Of a stretch of 23,728 nt of DNA, positions 16,030 to 23,335 are shown one piece after another (within the stretch, counting starts at the first letter, position 1; the number at the start of each line of letters is the position of its first letter). The position numbers and the translations under genes are program-made. Location: assembly GCA_021798635.1 (NCBI GenBank), contig JAJZGH010000010.1:1-23728 (forward strand), in the 5' to 3' direction. The stretch is from Planctomycetota bacterium. GTDB taxonomy: Bacteria > Planctomycetota > Phycisphaerae > WQYP01. The notes beneath the pieces are model-generated. The model saw only the letters and a list, made by a program, of their open reading frames with translations. It had not been told where the DNA came from and made no database searches.

Positions 16030-16103
16030 GTTGGGCTTAGCTCAGTTGGTAGAGCACGAGGTTGTGGTCCTCGGGGTCGCGGGTTCGAGTCCCGTAGCCC
16101 AAC
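16030..16103 (+). tRNA. tRNA-His (GTG)
   Basis: Cloverleaf read directly: acceptor TTGGGCT/AGCCCAA (16031-16037 with 16096-16102), D arm GCTC..GAGC, anticodon arm CGAGG-TTGTGGT-CCTCG with anticodon GTG, and T arm CGGG-TTCGAGT-CCCG. G at 16030 can be the extra G-1 of tRNA-His opposite discriminator C 16103. CCA is not encoded. Confidence 0.96.
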
Positions 16104-16129
16104 CTGGGGCGGCCGCGGCCGCAGCCGCA

Positions 16130-16157
16130 GGTTACGGGTGACGGGTTACAGGGGACA
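16130..16157. repeat. Heptamer array, GGTTACG type
   Basis: Four units in phase: GGTTACG, GGTGACG, GGTTACA, GGGGACA. The word also occurs at 13136-13149. Confidence 0.82.
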
Positions 16158-16227
16158 ACGTCAGTATCGGGTAGAGTATTGGGTATTGGCAGTAAATGCA
16201 GGAACAACCAGAAATTAAATGTTTAGC

Positions 16228-16246
16228 CGGCAGGTTTAACCTGCCG
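16228..16246. repeat. Perfect palindrome, hairpin-forming
   Basis: CGGCAGGTTTAACCTGCCG reads as its own reverse complement around a central T. It could form a stem of 7 or more bp downstream of tRNA-His, or be a protein-binding site. Confidence 0.6.
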
Positions 16247-16495
16247 AGCAGAATAGTAAAGCGGCAGCGCTTCCGAAGCATTCTAACTTCTCGCCGGGTA
16301 CGCGGGGTGCCGGAATTCGGGGTGGTTTATGGGCGATTGGTTGCAGCGACGGAAAACAGCGGGTAAACTGGTCAATCTTGGCTGGATTTCCTTTTTGGAA
16401 ATTTAGCCTACGGCGATGCGGCGGCGGTATCCGGTAATCGGATGGTTTTAATTCTCCACCGTATCGAGCCGATGAGACGAACACAATGGCCGCAT

Positions 16496-16568
<73 letters not shown>

Positions 16569-16711
16569 TTTTTATGCCGCGGGTATTGAGGCGATGGCAA
16601 ACCGGCTCCTCAAGAACTTGCGGATTTGCGGAAATGAATCCGAAAGCCTTGGCCAGGCTGCGAAGCTTGGCGAAGATGAGACATCGGATAACTGGATTTT
16701 TAATCGTGGTA

Positions 16712-16740
16712 TTGGCTGCCGCGATAGTGTTTTGTATGAC
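16712..16740 (+). promoter_or_regulatory. Candidate tuf promoter
   Basis: TTGGCT (16712-16717) and TATGAC (16735-16740), 17 bases apart, each match 4 of 6. Transcription from about 16747 would leave a leader of some 26 bases that includes the AGGAGG ribosome-binding site. Confidence 0.4.
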
Positions 16741-16772
16741 TGGATTTTCTCTACCACAGGAGGTATTTATCC

Positions 16773-17984
16773 ATGGCCAAAGGCGTATTTGAACGTAAGA
16801 AGCCGCACGTAAACGTAGGCACCATCGGTCACATTGACCATGGCAAGACCACTTTAACCGCGGCATTGACCACGGTGTTGGCGGCCCAGGGTTTGGCGCA
16901 GGCGATTTCCTATGATTCGGTGGCTAAGGCCTCCGAAAAGCAGGGGCGCCGCGATCCAAGCAAAATTGTGACCATTGCGGTATCGCATGTGGAATATGAA
17001 TCAGTGGCCCGCCACTATGCCCACATCGACTGCCCCGGCCACGCGGACTTTGTGAAGAACATGATCACCGGTGCCGCTCAGATGGACGGAGCCATTTTGG
17101 TGGTATCCGCCGCGGACGGCCCGATGCCTCAGACCCGTGAACACGTGCTGCTGGCGCGGCAGGTCAACGTACCGCGGATCGTGGTGTTCCTCAATAAAAT
17201 TGATCTCGTGGATGATCCGGAGTTGCTGGAACTCGTCGAATTGGAAATCCGCGAACTGCTGAACAAGTACAAGTTCCCGGGCGATGAAGTGCCGATTATC
17301 CGCGGTTCCGCCGTGGCGGCTCTGAAGAATCCGACGGATGCCAAAGCTATCGAGCCGATCATGAAGCTCGTAGCGGCACTGGACAGCTACATTCCTGAAC
17401 CGGTGCGTGAAACCGATAAGCCGTTCCTCATGCCTGTGGAAGACGTGTTTTCCATTAAGGGCCGCGGTACGGTAGGTACGGGCCGAGTGGAACGCGGAAC
17501 CATCAAGGTTGGTGATGACGTGGAAATCGTCGGTCTGCATAAAGACCCGATGAAGTCGGTTGTTACCGGCGTGGAAATGTTCCAGAAGGTTCTGGATCAG
17601 GCGATTCCCGGTGATAACGTTGGCTTGTTGCTGCGTGGCGTGGAAAAAGAACAGTTGGAGCGCGGTCAGGTTATCGCGAAGCCCGGTTCGATTACCCCGC
17701 ACACCAAGTTTGAAGCGGAAATTTACGTACTGACCAAAGAAGAGGGCGGCCGCCATACCGCATTCTTCAAGGGCTACCGCCCACAGTTCTACTTCCGTAC
17801 CACAGACGTGACCGGCTCGCTGGATCTTCCATCGGGCACGGAGATGGTCATGCCTGGGGATAATGTGAAGATCACCGTGGATTTGGGTGAATGCCCAATC
17901 GCGATGGAACAGGGTGTCCGCTTCGCTATTCGCGAAGGTGGCCGGACGGTCGGTGCGGGCGTTGTGACCAAGATCCTCGCCTAA
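16773..17984 (+). CDS. tuf: Elongation factor Tu
   Basis: 403 residues from ATG 16773, with AGGAGG well placed upstream. EF-Tu-GTP carries aminoacyl-tRNA to the ribosomal A site. G1 is GHIDHGKT (19-26), G3 DCPGH (86-90), G4 NKID (141-144), where many bacteria have NKCD. Domain II ([20 protein letters not shown]) and domain III ([20 protein letters not shown], ending [16 protein letters not shown]) are complete. Switch I is unusual: the common RGITI segment reads SKIVTIAV (64-71), keeping the Mg-coordinating Thr. I recall the same pattern in Planctomycetota. A hairpin ends the gene, and rpmG then has its own promoter. The - strand frame of 450 codons opposite is a coding shadow. Confidence 0.99.
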   Translation: MAKGVFERKKPHVNVGTIGHIDHGKTTLTAALTTVLAAQGLAQAISYDSVAKASEKQGRRDPSKIVTIAVSHVEYESVARHYAHIDCPGHADFVKNMITGAAQMDGAILVVSAADGPMPQTREHVLLARQVNVPRIVVFLNKIDLVDDPELLELVELEIRELLNKYKFPGDEVPIIRGSAVAALKNPTDAKAIEPIMKLVAALDSYIPEPVRETDKPFLMPVEDVFSIKGRGTVGTGRVERGTIKVGDDVEIVGLHKDPMKSVVTGVEMFQKVLDQAIPGDNVGLLLRGVEKEQLERGQVIAKPGSITPHTKFEAEIYVLTKEEGGRHTAFFKGYRPQFYFRTTDVTGSLDLPSGTEMVMPGDNVKITVDLGECPIAMEQGVRFAIREGGRTVGAGVVTKILA

Positions 17985-18018
17985 CTGATTCGTTAAGATG
18001 AATCTTGATGAAAACCAT

Positions 18019-18055
18019 GGGCCACGCGGGCGGGGATTTCCTGCCCGCGTGGCTC
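18019..18055 (+). terminator. Terminator-like hairpin after tuf
   Basis: GCCACGCGGGC (18021-18031) pairs perfectly with GCCCGCGTGGC (18043-18053), extendable by a G-U and a G-C pair. The 11-base loop is purine-rich then T-rich. No T-run follows, so termination may be partial or need Rho. Confidence 0.6.
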
Positions 18056-18081
18056 TGTCAATAGTCAAGATTACTGGATTG

Positions 18082-18110
18082 TTTTCAGGCCTGTGAAAAG
18101 TTTCTATAAT
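18082..18110 (+). promoter_or_regulatory. Candidate promoter of the rpmG-tRNA-Trp-secE-nusG unit
   Basis: TTTTCA (18082-18087), a 17-base spacer and a perfect TATAAT (18105-18110). Transcription would begin near 18117, about 100 bases before rpmG. It lies just after the tuf hairpin. Confidence 0.65.
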
Positions 18111-18215
18111 ACAGGCACTGATCCGGCTGGTTATAAGGCACCATCCCGGAGCTTTGGGGAGCCGCGTGGCGGAATCCTGAAGTATGAAATTGTCGCTTGA
18201 ATTGGAGTCGCGGAA

Positions 18216-18374
18216 ATGGCGCGTGAATGGGCATGGTTGCAATGTAGTGAGACCAAAGATCTCAACTACCGTATCAGCATCAACCCCAAGGAGATGGATG
18301 TGAAGAAGACATTCTTCAAGTTCTCTCCGCGGTTGCGTAAGCATACGGATCATAAGATCAAGAAAGGTAAGTAA
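18216..18374 (+). CDS. rpmG: 50S ribosomal protein L33
   Basis: 52 residues: starts MAREWAWLQCSETKDLNYRI, continues NPKEMDVKKTFFKFSPRLRK and ends HTDHKIKKGK. The pattern of an N-terminal strand, the NYRI strand and the KKTFFKFSPRLRKHT segment is L33. GGAG lies eight bases before ATG 18216. Zinc-binding L33 has two CXXC pairs; here only Cys10 remains, so this is a zinc-independent (C-minus) type. L33 is a component of the large ribosomal subunit near the E site. The position between tuf and tRNA-Trp/secE is a common one. Confidence 0.93.
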   Translation: MAREWAWLQCSETKDLNYRISINPKEMDVKKTFFKFSPRLRKHTDHKIKKGK

Positions 18375-18411
18375 TTGTTCGGAGCCGACCCGAGCGGTTT
18401 TTAGGGCATTT

Positions 18412-18484
18412 ACGGCAGTAGCTCAATTGGCAGAGCACCGGTCTCCAAAACCGGGGGTTGCAGGTTCAACTCCTGCCTGCCGTG
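18412..18484 (+). tRNA. tRNA-Trp (CCA)
   Basis: Acceptor ACGGCAG/CTGCCGT, D arm GCTC..GAGC, anticodon arm CCGGT-CTCCAAA-ACCGG with anticodon CCA, T arm GCAGG-TTCAACT-CCTGC, discriminator G 18484. It lies 37 bases after rpmG with no promoter between, so it is probably processed from the rpmG transcript. The 167 bases on to secE hold no gene. Confidence 0.97.
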
Positions 18485-18651
18485 TTGTTGGTGACGTTGC
18501 GGTTTTGCTGAACAGGAAAGCGGACGCGATGGACGCGACGGACGGGTTGGATATGTTCGGGAAGAATCCCGGCACGGCTTGGCAGAGCGGAAAAGACGGT
18601 AGAAAAACGGGGTGCGAAACCCGGCCGTTGCAGTGAAGTCTGGAGTAGGTT

Positions 18652-19041
18652 TTGTCGTTCTTTAATATCTATAAAAAAGGGCAGGGAAAGTGGGTACGCC
18701 TGGGCACGGTGATTGGCTTGGGGCTGCTGATCGCTTTGGGTATTTTGTGGATTAAGAACACATTTATGCCACTGGCTCCGGCCTATTCCAAGATGATTAT
18801 GGTGGTGCTGGTTGGTGCGGCGGGGGCGTTGTTTTGCTTTTATGTTGTGAACCGTCCGAACCTTGCGGATTTTATGATCCTGACGGAAAGTGAGATGCGT
18901 AAAGTGGTGTGGCCCACCCGGGCGGCGGTGATACGAGCCACGCGGTTGGTGGTGCTGTCCACGTTGGGAATGGCCCTGATGTTGTTTCTGGTGGATACGT
19001 TTTTCGTGTGGTTGTTCCGCGCGATTCATGTAATCCGATAA
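18652..19041 (+). CDS. secE: Preprotein translocase subunit SecE
   Basis: 129 residues from TTG 18652, supported by GGAG six bases upstream; no ATG is suitably placed. Two N-terminal hydrophobic segments (GTVIGLGLLIALGILWI and MIMVVLVGAAGALFCFYVV) precede the conserved SecE core, FMILTESEMRKVVWPTRAAV and a last helix MALMLFLVDTFFVWLF. SecE clamps the SecY channel; the amphipathic TESEMRKVVWPT segment is diagnostic. Three membrane helices make it longer than the minimal one-helix form. nusG follows after 66 bases, the near-universal secE-nusG order. Confidence 0.95.
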   Translation: MSFFNIYKKGQGKWVRLGTVIGLGLLIALGILWIKNTFMPLAPAYSKMIMVVLVGAAGALFCFYVVNRPNLADFMILTESEMRKVVWPTRAAVIRATRLVVLSTLGMALMLFLVDTFFVWLFRAIHVIR

Positions 19042-19107
19042 TGCGGAATAATCCGCAGTTATCATTGAAGTGTCGGCGGTTTAATTCCGCAGGCAAGTTT
19101 TGGCGAA

Positions 19108-19701
19108 ATGAGCACTGAACAAATTACGGAGCGTCAAGTGACCGAATCTTCTACGAAACACTGGTGTGTGCTGAAGGTCGCTTCCAACAAGGAAGACCAG
19201 GTTCGCGACACGCTGGATCGCAAAATAAAGGCGGAAAACCTCACCGACATTATTGGGCGGCTGCTGGTGCCGCGGGAGCGGGTCAAAAAAGTCAAAGCCG
19301 GTCAACAAAAAGTTGCCGAGAATAAAACGTACCCGGGGTACGTGTTTGTTGAAATGGAATTAAATTCTGATGGCACCATCCCGGAGCGGGCCTGGTACGT
19401 GTTTAAGGAAACAGCGGGGGCCGGTGATTTTATCGGTCAGAAAAACAAGCCTGATCGCATGGGAGCCAAAGAAGTTGAAAAGCTCATTGCTGATGCGGAG
19501 AAGCCGGAAGCCGGTCCGGCGGTGAAGGTTGAATTCCTCAAGGGTGATGCGGTGAAGGTCCGGGAAGGGCCGTTTGAGAATTTCGAGGGCGCAGTGGATG
19601 AAATTTTCCCGGACAAAGGCATGGTGCGCGTCATTGTAACGATTTTCGGCCGTGCTACGCCGCTGGAGCTGGAATACTGGCAATTGGAAAAAGTCCAATA
19701 G
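19108..19701 (+). CDS. nusG: Transcription termination/antitermination factor NusG
   Basis: 197 residues from ATG 19108; the Shine-Dalgarno is weak. The NGN domain begins KHWCVLKVASNKEDQVRDTL and includes VPRERVKKVKAGQQKVAENK and TYPGYVFVEMEL. The C-terminal KOW domain is KGDAVKVREGPFENFEGAVD (about 144-163), followed by VIVTIFGRATPLELEYWQLE. NusG binds RNA polymerase and links it to Rho or to the ribosome. It has a 15-residue Glu/Thr-rich N-terminal extension. Position after secE fits. It is probably cotranscribed with secE; a TATAAT-containing gap separates it from the next gene. Confidence 0.96.
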   Translation: MSTEQITERQVTESSTKHWCVLKVASNKEDQVRDTLDRKIKAENLTDIIGRLLVPRERVKKVKAGQQKVAENKTYPGYVFVEMELNSDGTIPERAWYVFKETAGAGDFIGQKNKPDRMGAKEVEKLIADAEKPEAGPAVKVEFLKGDAVKVREGPFENFEGAVDEIFPDKGMVRVIVTIFGRATPLELEYWQLEKVQ

Positions 19702-19763
19702 ATTCAGTAAAATGATGGGTTCTCCGCGGCGATGCGTGGCAACATTTCAAGGCTATAATAGAA

Positions 19764-20162
19764 ATGTTGCAAGACCCGCCCGGAATGGAAAATGTTTTAC
19801 AGTCGTTTTCGCACCGGGAGAAAGAAAAAGTACGTGCTGCGATGAATTTACTTACCGATACCAACATCACCGCCTCCGCCCCTCGTAGATTGGTGCCGAA
19901 AACGGCGATGGGGAAATGGTTATGGGTGATCGGCTGCATTCTGGTGCTGGTGCCGCTGGTCATGGTGGGGCTGCTGCTGACGGTAGCGGCCATTGTCGCG
20001 GTGCTGGTACTGGGTTTGATATCGCTGATTATTATTGCGATACGAAGGGTTGGTCGCCGGTCTGATACCCAAGCCAATCGGCCGTCGCTGTCGCAACGAT
20101 GGATGGCCAGTGACGGCCGCAGAAATGTAAGGGTGGTTCCCCGGTCCAATACGGAGAGTTGA
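19764..20162 (+). CDS. Small membrane protein of unknown function
   Basis: 132 residues if started at ATG 19764; ATG 19785 (MENVLQSFSHREKEKVRAAM) is an alternative, because a TATAAT at 19754-19759 could put the transcription start near 19766. The N-terminal 45 residues are charged, the middle is one long hydrophobic stretch (WLWVIGCILVLVPLVMVGLL to about 92), enough for two helices, and the tail is Arg/Ser-rich and probably cytoplasmic. I recognise no family. It interrupts the usual nusG-rplK adjacency. No Shine-Dalgarno is convincing, so the gene call is moderate. Confidence 0.5.
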   Translation: MLQDPPGMENVLQSFSHREKEKVRAAMNLLTDTNITASAPRRLVPKTAMGKWLWVIGCILVLVPLVMVGLLLTVAAIVAVLVLGLISLIIIAIRRVGRRSDTQANRPSLSQRWMASDGRRNVRVVPRSNTES

Positions 20163-20242
20163 TGATGCATCGGATGTCACCGATGCGAGCGCTTTTGTGA
20201 ATCAGGTTTTTGTAGACGTACAGGATTTTTGAGGTTTAAGTT

Positions 20243-20674
20243 ATGGCCAAGGTTAAGGAAATAGCCAAAAAGTTTAAGATGCAGGCCCCCGGCGGAACCG
20301 CCACGCCAGCGCCACCAATTGGGCCGGTGTTGGGAGCCAATGGCGTAAACCCTGGCCAGTTCATCCAACGCTTCAATGCCGCGACCGCCGCACTGAAAGG
20401 CAAGGTCGTAGGCGTGGAAGTTACCCTGTACACGGACCGTTCGTTTGATTTTGTCATCAAAACGCCGCCGGCATCGGTGATGATCAAAGATATTCTGGGG
20501 CTTGAGAAAGGCAGCGGCGAGCCGAACAAAAATAAGATCGGCAAGCTCACCAAAGCTCAACTGCGCAAGCTGGCCCAGGAGAAATTGCCTGACTTGAACG
20601 CTACGAATGTGGAATCCGCGGAAAGAATTCTGGCTGGTTCCGCCCGTTCGATGGGTGTTGAAATCACGGAATAA
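20243..20674 (+). CDS. rplK: 50S ribosomal protein L11
   Basis: 143 residues from ATG 20243 with TGAGG upstream. The N-terminal domain has APPIGPVLGANGVNPGQFIQ and the LYTDRSFDFVIKTPPASVMI segment. The C-terminal RNA-binding domain has KNKIGKLTKAQLRKLAQEKL and LNATNVESAERILAGSARSM. L11 binds 23S rRNA at the GTPase centre, with L10 and L7/L12. The normal partner rplA is not downstream: the TIM-barrel gene begins one base after this stop codon. Confidence 0.97.
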   Translation: MAKVKEIAKKFKMQAPGGTATPAPPIGPVLGANGVNPGQFIQRFNAATAALKGKVVGVEVTLYTDRSFDFVIKTPPASVMIKDILGLEKGSGEPNKNKIGKLTKAQLRKLAQEKLPDLNATNVESAERILAGSARSMGVEITE

Positions 20675-20675
20675 A

Positions 20676-21497
20676 ATGAAGCTAGCTTTTTCCACCAATG
20701 CGTTCAAAAAAACATCGCTGGAAGAAGCCGTTGATTCCATCGCCGCCGCCGGGTATGGCGGTGTGGAAATCATGGCCGACGTTCCGCATGCTTACCCGCC
20801 GCACATGCCGGACGGGCGCGTCGCGGACCTGCGGCGACACTTGGATTCGCTGAAGCTGCGAATCTCCAATATCAACGCGTTTACTTTTTTTGCCATCGGC
20901 GACACGCTGCATCCTTCCTGGATTGAAAATGACCCGGCTCTGCGGGAGCAGCGCATCCGCCATACTGAAAACTGCATTCGCATGGCGGCGGCGTTGGGGG
21001 CGAAGACCATTTCATTGGAACCAGGCGGCCCTGTGGAAGCTCTGGCCCGTGAAGATGCACTGTCACTATATCAAGCGGGACTCATGCGAGTGCTTCCGCT
21101 GGCGCAGCAGTTCAATATGATGCTGCTGGTGGAGCCTGAGCCGCGGCTTTTGATTGAAACCACCGACCAATGCGTGGAATTTCTGCAGCGGGTGAATCAC
21201 CCCAATTTGCGGATGAACTGTGATCTGGGGCATTTGTATTGTGTGGGGGAAGATCCGGCGGAGTCGTTTGGGAAATGTCACCCTTGGGTGTCGCATGTGC
21301 ATTTAGAGGACATTGCGTCCAGTCGCGTGCATCACCATCTGATCCCGGGGCGCGGGGCCATGGATTGGGCTTCTATTTTCGCAGCCTTTAAGCAGGTGGA
21401 CTATAAGGGTTGGGCGACCGTGGAGCTTTATCCGTATGAGACCACAGCGCGCGAAGCGGCGGATGAGGCGTTCGCATTTCTGCAGCGGTATATGTAA
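20676..21497 (+). CDS. Sugar phosphate isomerase/epimerase-like TIM-barrel protein
   Basis: 273 residues from ATG 20676, one base after the rplK stop, so translation is probably coupled; no separate Shine-Dalgarno is visible. It is an AP-endonuclease-2/xylose-isomerase-like TIM barrel: MKLAFSTNAFKKTSLEEAVD, GYGGVEIMADVPHA, then the likely metal ligands in LLVEPEPR, MNCDLGHLYC, VSHVHLEDIAS and WATVELYPYE. The family includes sugar isomerases, epimerases and inosose dehydratases, so the substrate cannot be given. The metal-ligand set Glu-Asp-His-Glu seems complete, so it is probably an active enzyme. Confidence 0.85.
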   Translation: MKLAFSTNAFKKTSLEEAVDSIAAAGYGGVEIMADVPHAYPPHMPDGRVADLRRHLDSLKLRISNINAFTFFAIGDTLHPSWIENDPALREQRIRHTENCIRMAAALGAKTISLEPGGPVEALAREDALSLYQAGLMRVLPLAQQFNMMLLVEPEPRLLIETTDQCVEFLQRVNHPNLRMNCDLGHLYCVGEDPAESFGKCHPWVSHVHLEDIASSRVHHHLIPGRGAMDWASIFAAFKQVDYKGWATVELYPYETTAREAADEAFAFLQRYM

Positions 21498-21542
21498 GCT
21501 TTCCGTCGCGGCGGGGACGGGCGTTTAACATCGGAAATAAAT

Positions 21543-22823
21543 ATGGACAATTTTCAATATATTGATAAGCAGTTGCACTGTGAGCGCGTGGCGGTGCGGG
21601 AAATCGTGGAGAAAACCGGCACACCGACATATATTTACAGCCAAGCCACGCTGCTGTCCCATTTTGACCGCATCGCGTCCGCGTTTGCGCCGCTTAGCGC
21701 GTTGATTTGCTATTCCATTAAATCCTGCGGGAATCTGGCCATTCTTCAATCTTTGCGGGCACGTGGCAGCGGCTTTGATGTGGTGTCAGGGGGGGAGCTT
21801 TTTCGGGCGCTGAAAGCCGGTGCGGACCCCAGAATGATTGTATTCGCGGGCGTCGGTAAAACCGATCAGGAAATTAACGAGGCGCTCGATGCCGGCATCG
21901 GTTGGTTCAATATTGAAAGCGAAGAGGAATTCTGGAATCTGGATGGTTTGGCGGGGTCCAAAAAAATCATCGCGCATGGGGCTTTGCGGGTTAACCCGGA
22001 TGTCAGCAGCGCCGGCACGCACCAGAAAACGCTGACGGGAAAAAAGGAGACGAAATTTGGCGTGGATATTGATCGGGCCGAAGCCTTTTATATGCAAGCG
22101 GCGGCCGCCAAAAATGCCCGATTAAGCGCCCTGCATTTGCATATTGGTTCCCCGATTAAATCTACGCAGCCGTATGTGGATGCCATTACCAAAGCGCTGA
22201 ACTTGATCGACCGCCTGGCGGCGAAGAACATTGTTATTGATACGCTGGATATCGGTGGGGGTTTTGCCGCATTTTATGAAGGCAATGAAGCTCCATCAGC
22301 CGCCGATTATGCCGCGGCGATTATTCCTCTGCTCAAGGATCGCAAACTGCGGATCATTCTCGAGCCGGGGCGGTCCATTTCCTGTAATGCCGGCATTCTG
22401 GTAACGCGTGTGCAATACAGTAAGCAGGGGGGCAGTAAGAAATTTACTATTGTAGATGCAGCCATGAATGATCTGATTCGTCCCACACTATATGAAAGCT
22501 ATCACTTTATCTGGCCCGTGGATGTCAGCGATTCATGCCTGCCGGAAAATCGGCAAAGTACCCTGCGAAGTGCCAATGATGAAAAGGTGGATGTCGTCGG
22601 CCCGGTGTGCGAAAGCGGGGATTATCTGGCGAAGGACCGGTATTTGCCACGAACAAAACGCGGAGATTTGCTGGCCGTGTTTTCAGCGGGTGCGTATGGA
22701 TTTGCCATGAGCAGCCAATACAATGCCCGTCCGCGTGCCGCTGAGGTGCTCGTGGATGGCAACGCCTGGCGGATTATCCGCCGGCGTGAAACCTACCAGG
22801 ATTTAATTGCCGCGGAAATATAA
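21543..22823 (+). CDS. lysA: Diaminopimelate decarboxylase
   Basis: 426 residues from ATG 21543. A fold-type III PLP enzyme: PLP-binding Lys60 in CYSIKSCGN, FDVVSGGELFRALKAG (78-93), HLHIGSP (198-204), the phosphate-binding glycines LDIGGG (235-240), ILEPGRSI (272-279), and the catalytic Cys356 in GPVCESGDYLAKDR, with YGFAMSSQYNARPRAAEVLV near the end. It decarboxylates meso-diaminopimelate to L-lysine, the last step of lysine synthesis. HIGSP replaces the more usual HIGSQ, the closest deviation seen. CESGD fits LysA rather than ornithine decarboxylase; a related carboxynorspermidine decarboxylase is less likely. It lies 45 bases after the TIM-barrel gene, same strand. Confidence 0.92.
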   Translation: MDNFQYIDKQLHCERVAVREIVEKTGTPTYIYSQATLLSHFDRIASAFAPLSALICYSIKSCGNLAILQSLRARGSGFDVVSGGELFRALKAGADPRMIVFAGVGKTDQEINEALDAGIGWFNIESEEEFWNLDGLAGSKKIIAHGALRVNPDVSSAGTHQKTLTGKKETKFGVDIDRAEAFYMQAAAAKNARLSALHLHIGSPIKSTQPYVDAITKALNLIDRLAAKNIVIDTLDIGGGFAAFYEGNEAPSAADYAAAIIPLLKDRKLRIILEPGRSISCNAGILVTRVQYSKQGGSKKFTIVDAAMNDLIRPTLYESYHFIWPVDVSDSCLPENRQSTLRSANDEKVDVVGPVCESGDYLAKDRYLPRTKRGDLLAVFSAGAYGFAMSSQYNARPRAAEVLVDGNAWRIIRRRETYQDLIAAEI

Positions 22824-22828
22824 ACTTC

Positions 22829-23236
22829 ATGCTGCGCCAAAGTCACTACGTATCTTCGGTTCCCATGCTCACGCGGCAATGGATTGTCGAAGGTTATATC
22901 TGGCAGTGTACCGGTCCGTGCGATCAAGCCCCGGAAGACACGAAATTTGTTGCCGTTCTGCCGGACCACACCACGCTTTTTGCCACACCATCCCCAGCCA
23001 TTCCGATGTCACCGGGCTGCCTATTTGCAGCCTGGAAAGTAGCAATTTACAGTGATGCCGCGGAACAAACGCCCTTGGCGGTATTGGACACGCTTGGCCA
23101 CTACGCCCAGATTGAATCATTCAGCGTTCCGCTTACAGAGGATGAACCCGACGACACCGATACGATGGTCGCACCATCATTCTGCCGATTTCTCTGCGGA
23201 GAAACCACCGGCGAACTGCATATTTGCCCGGATTAA
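22829..23236 (+). CDS. Hypothetical cysteine-containing protein
   Basis: 135 residues from ATG 22829, five bases after lysA, so probably in the same transcript. I do not recognise the family. It has no signal peptide or membrane segment. Six cysteines occur, two pairs as CX3C (C27/C31 in QCTGPC and C119/C123 in FCRFLC) plus C64 and C133, which could bind metal. A Glu/Asp-rich linker (EDEPDDTDT) precedes the C-terminal part. An alternative start is ATG 22865 (MLTRQWIVEG). The gene ends just before the rplL terminator. Confidence 0.6.
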   Translation: MLRQSHYVSSVPMLTRQWIVEGYIWQCTGPCDQAPEDTKFVAVLPDHTTLFATPSPAIPMSPGCLFAAWKVAIYSDAAEQTPLAVLDTLGHYAQIESFSVPLTEDEPDDTDTMVAPSFCRFLCGETTGELHICPD

Positions 23237-23239
23237 ATA

Positions 23240-23279
23240 AATAAAAAAGGCCGGCGATTCGATGGGAATCGTCGGCCTT
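23240..23279 (-). terminator. Intrinsic terminator of rplL
   Basis: AAGGCCGGCGATTC (23247-23260) pairs with GAATCGTCGGCCTT (23266-23279), 14 bp with one G-U pair and the loop GATGG. On the - strand a T6 run followed by ATTTATTT comes next, the signature of rho-independent termination for rplL. On the + strand no T-run follows, so it mainly acts leftward. A second hairpin (TTTGCTT-TCGC-AAGCAAA, 23296-23313) lies between it and rplL. Confidence 0.85.
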
Positions 23280-23335
23280 GGATTGTTTGAACGGATTTGC
23301 TTTCGCAAGCAAAGCCAGCTAATGGCTTGTCAAAC

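Larger units (their letters stand above)
16104..16495. other. Spacer between tRNA-His and tRNA-Thr
   Basis: No gene is supported. It holds a GC-rich GGCCGC stretch (16111-16125), a GGTTACG heptamer array (16130-16157), a perfect palindrome (16228-16246) and a CTAACTTCTC word. The - strand frame 16484-16236 gives a Pro/Arg-rich peptide without family features. No clear promoter for tRNA-Thr was found. Confidence 0.5.

Noticed and set aside
16030..16103. tRNA-His as an integration site for the polysaccharide locus
   Set aside because: I found no second copy of the tRNA 3' end in the window and no integrase gene.
16236..16484. 82-codon - strand frame between the tRNA genes
   Set aside because: Pro/Arg-rich product with no family features; it includes the palindrome at 16228-16246.
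17001..18353. 450-codon frame on the - strand opposite tuf
   Set aside because: It mirrors the codon pattern of a highly expressed gene; the peptide fits no family and crosses the tuf terminator and rpmG.
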